Shown here piece by piece: positions 25,609 through 32,487 of a stretch of 64,000 nt of DNA. Made by a program: the position numbers and the translations under genes. Source of the stretch: Clostridia bacterium (lineage in GTDB: Bacteria; Bacillota; Clostridia; Oscillospirales; Acutalibacteraceae); NCBI GenBank assembly GCA_017516485.1, contig JAFXCH010000049.1, forward strand, positions 40,910 through 104,909. Direction: 5' to 3'. Under the pieces are notes generated by a model, which was given only the letters and a program-made list of their open reading frames with translations, searched no databases and was not told the DNA's origin. Each line of letters starts with the position of its first letter. Position 1 is the stretch's first letter.

Positions 25609-26722
25609 ATAACCATTCTTTAATAATATTGGCGATTCTTTCGGCTGCGTGTCCGTCGCAGGCACTGAGCTGGTCAGCCTTGAATTTCGCTGTTTTTTCT
25701 TTGTCGGGTGATGTTGCACCGCGTCTTACCGTTTCAAGCAGATTGTCGGGATTTGTTGTCAGCTCGCCCGGCAAATCGTCGGGGAAGTTGAGGTAAAAAC
25801 CTCGCTCGTATTTTTCAAGGTCGGGGCAATAGAAAACACAGGGCACATCCATAAGGCAGGCATCGTAAATAACGGAGGAATAGTCGGTGATAATTGCTTC
25901 GCTTGCGGCTGTAAGCTCAATTGTATTTTCTGTGCTCAGGTCGATAATGTTGGGATACTCTTTATCCGTGAGTGAGTATTTCATAATCGGATGCCGACGG
26001 ATGATGAAAATTTCGTCGTCTGCAAGGCTTGCACTTAGCTTAGCCCAGTCAATCTGAGTGTCAAACTTAACCTGTTTGCCTTTTACTTCGCGGAAGGTGG
26101 GGCAGTACAGATAAAGCTTTTTGTCTGCGAATTCGGGATGAGCGGCGAGCACTTTTTCACGCATCTTATCTCTGCCGCCGATAAGTGGGTCGGTACGGGG
26201 CAGACCGAGAGGCATACAGACATCTTCACTGATGCCGAAAGCACCTGCATAAAACTTTTTGCATTTTTCCGATGTTACCGCAACTGCAGTATACTGTGAG
26301 TGTGTCGCAACTTCTTCCTTGCGTGAAATCGGTGACGGTGCATCAAGACCGAACTTTTTGAAAGCACCGCAGGCGTGCCATATCTGAATAAGCTTCTGAT
26401 TCGGACGAAGCTTTATTGCACGCATATATCTTACGTAGTCATCTGTTACTATAACCTTGCTTGTCAGCAGGTAGTAATAACAGAGCGGCTTGATTTTTGT
26501 TGAGTGCGGCAACATATGTGCAAACACTACTTTTTTACAATCGAGTGCATCGTATACGGCCTTGCTGTTGTCGGCAAGCTTGTCGTTAGCACGGATTGTG
26601 TAAAACAGTACGCGGTTCTGAAGCGGCAGACATCTGCATATCGCACACCAGACCTGATTGAAAAACTCAAGCAAATCACGTCTGCGTTTGGGGTTGAGTA
26701 TTTTTTTAATTAAAGCTTTCAT
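25607..26722 (-). CDS. CDP-glycerol glycerophosphotransferase family (TagF/TagB-like)
   Basis: A 371-aa transferase of the type that adds glycerol- or ribitol-phosphate units to teichoic acids. Family motifs are IQIWHACGAFKKFG (about residues 112-125, catalytic His), a central PTFREVKG segment, RRHPIMK and TDYSSVIYDACLMDVPC near residue 285. An amphipathic, basic N terminus (LIKKILNPKRRRDL) would bind the membrane. Length is short for TagF, so it may be the priming (TagB-like) type. It has its own promoter (26755-26783). Confidence 0.88.
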   Translation of the reverse strand: MKALIKKILNPKRRRDLLEFFNQVWCAICRCLPLQNRVLFYTIRANDKLADNSKAVYDALDCKKVVFAHMLPHSTKIKPLCYYYLLTSKVIVTDDYVRYMRAIKLRPNQKLIQIWHACGAFKKFGLDAPSPISRKEEVATHSQYTAVAVTSEKCKKFYAGAFGISEDVCMPLGLPRTDPLIGGRDKMREKVLAAHPEFADKKLYLYCPTFREVKGKQVKFDTQIDWAKLSASLADDEIFIIRRHPIMKYSLTDKEYPNIIDLSTENTIELTAASEAIITDYSSVIYDACLMDVPCVFYCPDLEKYERGFYLNFPDDLPGELTTNPDNLLETVRRGATSPDKEKTAKFKADQLSACDGHAAERIANIIKEWL

Positions 26723-26754
26723 TTTTAAACCTCTGTTTTTCAGTCTTTGACATT

Positions 26755-26783
26755 ATTTTAATACAAAACTCAAAAATTTACAA
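26755..26783 (-). promoter_or_regulatory. Promoter of the TagF-like gene
   Basis: On the - strand TTGTAA and TAAAAT are separated by 17 bases. A TATAAT for the divergent isomerase gene lies at 26813-26818. Confidence 0.55.
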
Positions 26784-26843
26784 TACCGAAAACAATTATA
26801 ATGAAACTATGTTATAATACAGAAAAGATACGGAGGGGTTTAT

Positions 26844-27707
26844 ATGTTGATTTCAACCGAAATCGGCTCTGCCGCCAAGATTATCGGCGAGGAGAGAGCT
26901 GTTGAGCTTATAGCCAAAGCAGGCTTTGATGCTTGGGATTTTTCAATGTTTGAAATGTGCAATTACGATTGGGGAAGTCAGTGCTTACTTGAGAATAATC
27001 ATCCGCTTTCCGGTAACGAGTACCTTTCTTTTGCACACAAGCTCAAGCAGATAGGTCTTGATAACGGTATTGTATGTAATCAGTCACACGCACCTTTCCC
27101 TACCAGCTGTGCCGCAATCCGCTCATACTACAAACGTGCTATAGAGTGTACTGCAGAGGCTGGCGGTAAAATATGCATAATACATCCCGATAATAACAAG
27201 AACGCAGAAGAAAACGCTGAAATGTATCTTGAACTGCTCCCTTTCGCCAAGGACTGCGGTGTTAAAATTGCAACTGAAAATATGTGGAACTGGAACGACG
27301 AAAAAGATGAGGCTGCTCCTGCAGCTTGCTCTGACCCGGTAAGCTTCAATGCTCACCTCGATGCAGTCAATGACGATTTCTTTGTTGCTTGCCTTGATAT
27401 AGGTCACGCTGAAATGCGAGGTCTTGGCACCAATGCTCCTGAAATGATAAAAGCACTCGGCAACCGTTTGCAGGCACTTCATATTCACGATAACGATTTG
27501 TGGCATGATTCCCATCAGATACCTATGTCAATGGGTATAGATTTTGCAGCGGTCGTAAAAGCACTGAAAGAAATTAATTATCAGGGATATTTTACACTTG
27601 AAAGTGACAGATATCTTAACGGATATACTCCCGATAATATTTTTGAAGGTATAAAAAATCTTGCCGCTGCCGATAAAAAGCTTGCCGATATGTTTAAAAA
27701 CGCATAA
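26844..27707 (+). CDS. Sugar phosphate isomerase/epimerase (xylose isomerase-like TIM barrel)
   Basis: A 287-aa TIM-barrel protein of the AP-endonuclease-2/IolE family. Likely metal ligands are in HPDNN (His), TENMWNW (Glu), CLDIGHAEM (Asp and His), HIHDND (His, Asp) and FTLESD (Glu), the expected order on the barrel. Members isomerise or epimerise sugars such as inososes or tagatose. ACGGAGGGG precedes the ATG. No sugar operon lies alongside, so the substrate is open. Confidence 0.85.
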   Translation: MLISTEIGSAAKIIGEERAVELIAKAGFDAWDFSMFEMCNYDWGSQCLLENNHPLSGNEYLSFAHKLKQIGLDNGIVCNQSHAPFPTSCAAIRSYYKRAIECTAEAGGKICIIHPDNNKNAEENAEMYLELLPFAKDCGVKIATENMWNWNDEKDEAAPAACSDPVSFNAHLDAVNDDFFVACLDIGHAEMRGLGTNAPEMIKALGNRLQALHIHDNDLWHDSHQIPMSMGIDFAAVVKALKEINYQGYFTLESDRYLNGYTPDNIFEGIKNLAAADKKLADMFKNA

Positions 27708-27714
27708 TTTAACC

Positions 27715-27747
27715 AAAACTCCTTTTATCTTGAATAAAAGGAGTTTT
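27715..27747 (+). terminator. Terminator hairpin that also covers the next ribosome binding site
   Basis: A 14-bp perfect stem (27715-27728 with 27734-27747) with loop CTTGA and TTTT within its 3' arm. The SD AAAGGAG (27737-27743) of the DUF2383 gene lies inside the 3' arm, nine bases before its ATG, so transcripts that read through would have a hidden SD. Confidence 0.7.
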
Positions 27748-27752
27748 GTTAT

Positions 27753-28187
27753 ATGATTGAGCAGGATACCGTAAAGTTACTTCGCGAGTGCGATGCAGGT
27801 GTAAAAATGGGTGTTAAGTCGATTGAAGATGTGCTCGGATATGTTCAAAGTGATTCACTCGAAAAATACCTTACCGATTGTAAAGATGAACACGTAAAGC
27901 TCGGTGAAGAGATAAACGGATTGCTTGACAAATACCACGATGACGGCAAAGAGCCCAACCCGATTGCGTCGGGTATGTCGTGGCTCAAAACTGGCGTGAA
28001 GCTTGCGTTCAATGAGTCTGACGGTACGATTGCCGACCTTATGACGGATGGATGTAATATGGGCGTAAAGTCACTTAATCGTTATCTCAACGAATATGAG
28101 GCCGCAGATGAAGTGTCGAAGGATATTGCAAAGCGGCTGATTAACCTTGAGGAACGTCTTGCTGTTGATATAAGAGATTATCTTTGA
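27753..28187 (+). CDS. DUF2383 family, ferritin-like four-helix protein
   Basis: A 144-aa acidic, all-helical protein. The pattern LLRECDAGVKMGVKSIEDVL followed by DEHVKLGEEI, and the repeat of DGCNMGVKSLNRYL in the second half, match the DUF2383/PA2169-like four-helix bundle. In this family the Glu/His pairs of ferritins may be only partly kept. Function unknown; some are stress-related. The SD is within the hairpin at 27715-27747, and there is no other promoter in the gap. Confidence 0.7.
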   Translation: MIEQDTVKLLRECDAGVKMGVKSIEDVLGYVQSDSLEKYLTDCKDEHVKLGEEINGLLDKYHDDGKEPNPIASGMSWLKTGVKLAFNESDGTIADLMTDGCNMGVKSLNRYLNEYEAADEVSKDIAKRLINLEERLAVDIRDYL

Positions 28188-28237
28188 TTATTTTGTGAGA
28201 CTGCCGAGAAATCTGCATATACGCTTATGCGGGTTTA

Positions 28238-28472
28238 TTGACAGTCTGAGACTTCGAGAAAGGTGACGGGATGCTGTGTTCTTTGCCCCGAAGCTGTACA
28301 AAGGTACCGCGAGAGGGCAAAAACACGGCAAACGCACAAAATTTGACAGAATAAAAACGAAAATCAGGAAGATTTAATTGGAATCTTCCTAATTTTTTAA
28401 GCTTTTTTGCGTAACGGTTTTTGAACGTTCCCTACATTTTTCTTGTGCGTGTTCCCGGTGACTTTATCGACA
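28238..28472 (+). repeat. ~230-bp structured repeat, copy A
   Basis: First of three near-identical copies (others at 31966 and 32199). It is bounded by TTGACA and TCGACA, with an 11-base direct repeat GACAGTCTGAG at 28240-28250 and 28469-28479. Inner hairpins: GCTGTGTTCTTTGCCC with GGGCAAAAACACGGC; ACGCACAA with TTGTGCGT; and between the latter GGAAGATT with AATCTTCC followed by a T run. Imperfect inverted ends read TCGAGAAAG and CTTTATCGA. It fills most of the gap between the DUF2383 and AgcS genes. Confidence 0.85.
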
Positions 28473-28477
28473 GTCTG

Positions 28478-28507
28478 AGCTGCCTTTTATAAAGGCAGCT
28501 TGTTTTT
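28478..28507 (+). terminator. Terminator directly beside repeat copy A
   Basis: Stem AGCTGCCTTT/AAAGGCAGCT with loop TAT, then TGTTTTT. It begins six bases after the repeat's right-hand TCGACA and probably ends the DUF2383 transcript. Confidence 0.75.
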
Positions 28508-28508
28508 A

Positions 28509-28537
28509 TTGCATTAAATGTCAAATTGTGTTATAAT
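28509..28537 (+). promoter_or_regulatory. Promoter of the AgcS gene
   Basis: TTGCAT (28509-28514), a 17-base spacer and TATAAT (28532-28537), 37 bases before the ATG. Confidence 0.6.
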
Positions 28538-28574
28538 ACCAAAAGTTTTGTAAGAAAGATAAAGAGGGTAAGCT

Positions 28575-29984
28575 ATGGATTTTATAACGAAAATAGTTGA
28601 CGGTGTCAATAATGCTATGTATACCTACATACTTGTTGCACTGCTTGTTGCTGGCGGAATTTATTTTACATTCCGCACAAGGTTTGCACCATTCAGACTT
28701 CTCGGTGAGCAGATAAGAGCAGTTACGGAAAAGCCGAAGGACGGTAAAGGCGTTTCTTCTTTCCAGGCTCTTATGGTTTCAACTGCTTCACGTGTCGGTA
28801 CAGGTAATATTATCGGTGTTGCTTCTGCAATTCTTGCAGGCGGTTTCGGATCGGTTTTCTGGATGTGGGTTATAGCTATAGTCGGATCGGCATCCGCTTT
28901 TATCGAAAGTACGCTTGCTCAGATTTATAAGAAGCGAGGCGAGGATGGTACAAGCTACGGCGGTCCTGCTTATTATATTGAAACAGGTCTCAAAAACCGT
29001 CCTCTTGCCGTAATATTTACTGTTCTTATTATTCTTACATACGGTGTCGGTTTCAATATGCTCGGCTCATATAACCTTCAGTCAACCTTCTCTGTTTACG
29101 GTTTTTATGATTCAAAGACAACTCCGTGGATAATAGGCCTGATTGTTGCTGTTATTGTAGGTTACTGTCTGCTTGGCGGCGGTAAGCGCATGCTCAAGGT
29201 TACAAGCGTTATGGTGCCGGTAATGGGCATTGCCTATATTCTTGTTGCACTTCTTATAGTTGTACTCAATATTAAATCTCTGCCCTCTGTATTTACTCGT
29301 ATTTTTACCGAAGCATTTGATTTTAAAGCTATTTTCGGCGGATTTACAGGCTCGTGTGTTATGTACGGCATCAAGCGCGGTCTTTTCAGTAACGAGGCAG
29401 GTGTCGGATCAGCACCAAATGCATCCGCTTCTGCAGATGTCAATCATCCCGTAAAGCAGGGCCTTGTGCAGGTGCTTTCCGTTTTTATTGATACTATTCT
29501 TGTCTGTACTGCAACTGCATTTATGTGTATGTGTTCAGGTATTGATGAAACAAAGTATGAAGAAAGTGCTACTTATGTTCAGGCAGCCCTCAGCGAAACG
29601 CTCGGCGGTTTCGGCCCGATATTTATTACTGTTGCGATGATGCTTTTTGCTTTCACAACTCTTGTGGGTAACCTTTATTATGTTGACAGAAGCTGGTTTT
29701 TCCTCTTCAAAAAGATGCCGGGTAAAACCTTTATGCGTATTTATTACATAATTGCGTCACTTTTGATTTTTGTCGGTGCAGGTCTTGAAGCAAATCTCCT
29801 CTGGGGTATCGCTGATATACTTATGGGTGCTATGGCAATAATCAATATACCTGTAATTATAAAGCTTAGTAAGTATGCAATCCGTGCCCTTAAAGATTAT
29901 GAGGGACAGCGTAAAGCGGGTAAAAATCCTGTGTTTAAAGAGAAGACAATCCGTCTGCCGCACGAGGTAGATTACTGGCAATAA
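28575..29984 (+). CDS. Alanine/glycine:cation symporter (AgcS family)
   Basis: A 469-aa membrane protein with about eleven hydrophobic segments that takes up alanine or glycine with Na+ or H+. Family signatures are TASRVGTGNIIGVASAI (about residues 75-91), GGPAYYIETGL (about 134-144) and LFSNEAGVGSAPNASA (about 271-286), all well conserved. GAGGGTAAG precedes the ATG. It has its own promoter and a strong terminator (30007-30050), so it is monocistronic. Confidence 0.95.
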   Translation: MDFITKIVDGVNNAMYTYILVALLVAGGIYFTFRTRFAPFRLLGEQIRAVTEKPKDGKGVSSFQALMVSTASRVGTGNIIGVASAILAGGFGSVFWMWVIAIVGSASAFIESTLAQIYKKRGEDGTSYGGPAYYIETGLKNRPLAVIFTVLIILTYGVGFNMLGSYNLQSTFSVYGFYDSKTTPWIIGLIVAVIVGYCLLGGGKRMLKVTSVMVPVMGIAYILVALLIVVLNIKSLPSVFTRIFTEAFDFKAIFGGFTGSCVMYGIKRGLFSNEAGVGSAPNASASADVNHPVKQGLVQVLSVFIDTILVCTATAFMCMCSGIDETKYEESATYVQAALSETLGGFGPIFITVAMMLFAFTTLVGNLYYVDRSWFFLFKKMPGKTFMRIYYIIASLLIFVGAGLEANLLWGIADILMGAMAIINIPVIIKLSKYAIRALKDYEGQRKAGKNPVFKEKTIRLPHEVDYWQ

Positions 29985-30006
29985 GAATTTATGTGAATAA
30001 TGAAAT

Positions 30007-30050
30007 GAAGCCTTGCAGAGTGAGTTCTGCAAGGCTTCTGCTTTTATTTT
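30007..30050. terminator. Terminator between AgcS and the XRE-esterase gene
   Basis: A 13-bp perfect stem (30007-30019 with 30026-30038) with a 6-base loop and a T-rich tail. Confidence 0.82.
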
Positions 30051-31693
30051 ATTCTTGGTAACGCATTTATCATAGTAATCAGATTGGTGTAAAATTCATG
30101 CGTTTCCTGGGTGTTGCCGTCCATTCCGATTACAGTGCCGTGGTGACCTGTACGCGTCGGTAATACATGCCAGATTCCGCGTTCAATTTTTATACCTTGC
30201 TTGTAATCAGTATGACTTTCACCTTCGGGATATTTTGCTGATACTACATTTACAAGTCCGTCATTAGGCAACCAGCTTTCGTCGATTTTTATCGGCGCAT
30301 CATCAGCTGTGTTGGTATATGAGCCTATAAGCGTTGCGGTTGGTTTAAGCACTAATATGGTTGAGTTTAAAGGAATCTGATTGTCCGAAATTTTAGATTT
30401 TTCAGTTGTGCAGTAGGAATAAGAAAAATAGTAAATGCTTTTAACAGTTTTTATACTTTGGTTGAGCTCTTTTGCACCGTGGGGTGAGAGATCGTAAAAA
30501 GCGTTATCTTTGCCGCTCATAAAGCTTTTGTTTATGAGTGATGTCGCATCCTGAGAGTCTGATGTAATTCCGAAATGCTCAAGCTGAAAATCAATCATGC
30601 CGCCTTCAATCTTATCGACTATACCGCCTGCAAACTGAAGTATTCCGAGTGCTGAAGGAATAAGATTTTCTTTGTCAACAACATAATAAAGCGTTGAACC
30701 GTTGTGAGGTGAGCAGAGAGTTGTTATGCTGTTGATCCATTCACCTTTGCCGCCTTTGAAAAGCGGAGAGAGGTCGTCAGGGCTTGCACTTTGCTCAGCC
30801 TCGCTGCCGTATTCCAGAAGGCTTGCAAGCAGTCTGATTGTTGTGCCGCCGAAGCTGTGACCGACAAGGTTAATTTTGTGAAGCTGGTCACCCGGAGTTT
30901 TTGTTCCCCAATCGGTGTATAGGGGAGTGGTGTATTCTTTTCCGTAGCGGTCATGGCCGTGCTCTTTACTGTGAGCGGCACCGTAGTCAACGGTCGTACC
31001 TGTAAGCTGTGCGTACAATTCGCAGGCTCTGTCCCACGCACTTGAAAAAGGACCGACGTTTACTTCATATACCTGATGTCCTTCACCGCGCAGATATTCT
31101 GAAAGGCTGCCCGTTGATGCACCCCAATAGGGTGAAACGGAGTTTATGCCGGCGCCTTCGCCCCAACCTCCCATTCCGTGTACAAGCACGTAAGGGTATA
31201 CAACAGCGCTTTCGTTTACAGAAGGCTGCACAACAGCCGGGTCATCGTATTTTGCACGCAGCTTTTTGTAGCCTGCAACAGATATGGGAATTATCGCGGC
31301 GATTAATATACAACAAGCCAGTACTACGGCAATTACCTTTGCCTTTTTGTTGCGTGAGGACTTGGTGTTTTTTTCTTCGTTTGTTTCTGCTTCATTTACT
31401 TCTTCGTATATTTCTTCCGGATTTTCTTCACCAACATATACTTCTTCGTATATTTTTGCTTCAGGCTCTGCGCTTGTTTCCGATACGGGAGAATCTTCTT
31501 TACCGCAGAGAAGATAATCACTGCTTACTCCGAAAAGCTCGCATATAGCAATTACTTTGTTAAGGTCAGGTGTTGCACTGTCGGATTCCCACTTTGAAAC
31601 CGATTGACGCGAAACGCCAAGCTTTTCGGCAAATGCTTCTTGAGAAAGCCCTGCTTCTTTTCGCAGCTGCATTATTCTGTCACCGATAGACAT
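30044..31693 (-). CDS. XRE helix-turn-helix fused to a membrane-anchored alpha/beta hydrolase
   Basis: A 549-aa protein of unusual build. Residues 1-62 are a clear XRE DNA-binding domain (RIMQLRKEAGLSQEAFAEKLG, with SRQSVSKWESD as recognition helix). An acidic linker (70-115) leads to a transmembrane helix (about 120-140), and the rest (150-549) is an alpha/beta hydrolase with nucleophile elbow GHSFGG near residue 265 and an HGMGGWG oxyanion-type loop near 172, as in lipases and triacylglycerol esterases. The topology puts the DNA-binding end inside and the hydrolase outside the cell. AAGGAGGAG precedes the ATG. A palindrome beside its promoter suggests self-regulation. Confidence 0.85.
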   Translation of the reverse strand: MSIGDRIMQLRKEAGLSQEAFAEKLGVSRQSVSKWESDSATPDLNKVIAICELFGVSSDYLLCGKEDSPVSETSAEPEAKIYEEVYVGEENPEEIYEEVNEAETNEEKNTKSSRNKKAKVIAVVLACCILIAAIIPISVAGYKKLRAKYDDPAVVQPSVNESAVVYPYVLVHGMGGWGEGAGINSVSPYWGASTGSLSEYLRGEGHQVYEVNVGPFSSAWDRACELYAQLTGTTVDYGAAHSKEHGHDRYGKEYTTPLYTDWGTKTPGDQLHKINLVGHSFGGTTIRLLASLLEYGSEAEQSASPDDLSPLFKGGKGEWINSITTLCSPHNGSTLYYVVDKENLIPSALGILQFAGGIVDKIEGGMIDFQLEHFGITSDSQDATSLINKSFMSGKDNAFYDLSPHGAKELNQSIKTVKSIYYFSYSYCTTEKSKISDNQIPLNSTILVLKPTATLIGSYTNTADDAPIKIDESWLPNDGLVNVVSAKYPEGESHTDYKQGIKIERGIWHVLPTRTGHHGTVIGMDGNTQETHEFYTNLITMINALPRIK

Positions 31694-31722
31694 TGTTCTC
31701 CTCCTTATGAGTTTATATGTTA

Positions 31723-31764
31723 ATTATAGTGTGTTTTGAAAGATTGTTCAACCAACTTAAGTTG
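31723..31764 (-). promoter_or_regulatory. Promoter and palindromic operator of the XRE-esterase gene
   Basis: On the - strand TTGAAC (31746-31751) and TATAAT (31723-31728) are 17 bases apart. A perfect 12-bp palindrome CAACTTAAGTTG (31753-31764) lies one base upstream of the -35 box, a likely site for the XRE domain encoded downstream. Confidence 0.55.
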
Positions 31765-31911
31765 ACAATTGAAAAAAGTTATTTGGTCTTTATGCTTTAA
31801 TAATATCACTTTTTTATATCAGCCGTCAATCTTTAGAGAGATACCGTATCTTAAAATAAATTATATACCGACCGAGCTTAAAAATCCATCAACTTTAATT
31901 TGCATTTAAAA

Positions 31912-31976
31912 AAAGCTATGTAAACTTTAGTTTACATAGCTTTCATCTTGTCGAAAAATACTTTTTCGACAAGATG
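31912..31976. repeat. Two hairpins at the left border of the tandem repeat
   Basis: Hairpin one: AAAGCTATGTAAAC/GTTTACATAGCTTT (31912-31925 with 31930-31943), almost the same as the terminator at 32442-32475. Hairpin two: a 15-bp perfect inverted repeat (31944-31958 with 31962-31976) with loop TAC, whose right arm ends in TCGACAAGATG, the sequence found again at the junction of copies B and C. Confidence 0.8.
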
Positions 31977-32198
31977 TGAGACTTCGAGAAAGGTGACGGG
32001 ATGCTGTGTTCTTTGCCCCGAAGCTGTACCAAGGTACCGCGAGAGGGCAAAAACACGGCAAACGCACAAAATCTGATAGAATAAATACGAAAATCAGGAA
32101 GGATTACTTGAAATCCTTCTGATTTTTTTAAGCTTTTTTGCGGAACGGTCAAAGATCGTTCCCTGCACTTTTTCTTGTGCGTGTTCCCGGTGACTTTA
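31966..32198 (+). repeat. ~230-bp structured repeat, copy B
   Basis: First unit of a direct tandem with a period of 233 bp. The hairpin stems are the same as in copy A, but the central one reads GAAGGATT with AATCCTTC, so both arms have changed together. A further stem GGAACGGTC/GATCGTTCC follows the T run. Two short leftward frames over B and C are spurious. Confidence 0.88.
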
Positions 32199-32437
32199 TC
32201 GACAAGATGTGAGACTTCGAGAAAGGTGACGGGATGCTGTGTTCTTTGCCCCGAAGCTGTACAAAGGTACCGCGAGAGGGCAAAAACACGGCAAACGCAC
32301 AAAATCTGATAGAATAAATACGAAAATTAGGAAGATTCACTTGAAATTCTCCTGATTTTTTTAAGCTTTTTTGCGGAACGGTCAAAGACCGTTCCCTGCA
32401 TTTTTTCTTGTGCGTGTTCCCGGTGACTTTATCGACA
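32199..32437 (+). repeat. ~230-bp structured repeat, copy C
   Basis: Second unit of the tandem, sharing TCGACAAGATG at the junction with B. The stem after the T run is perfect here (GGAACGGTC/GACCGTTCC). Its right-hand end TCGACAGTCT is the same as in copy A and, as there, directly abuts a terminator hairpin. Confidence 0.88.
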
Positions 32438-32441
32438 GTCT

Positions 32442-32475
32442 AAAAGCTATGTAAACCGGAGTTTACATAGCTTTT
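32442..32475 (-). terminator. Terminator of the sodium:solute symporter gene
   Basis: A 15-bp perfect stem (32442-32456 with 32461-32475) with loop CGGA. It lies 13 bases past the symporter stop and has a near copy at 31912-31943. Confidence 0.75.
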
Positions 32476-32487
32476 TCACAGATTATA

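Noticed and set aside
31943-32385. Two leftward frames of 119 and 78 codons
   Set aside because: They lie wholly within the tandem ~230-bp repeats, have similar peptide copies because the DNA repeats, and lack ribosome sites. The sequence is better explained by its hairpins.
31966-32437. CRISPR-like or satellite array
   Set aside because: Only two units of 233 bp, no short repeats with unique spacers and no cas genes.
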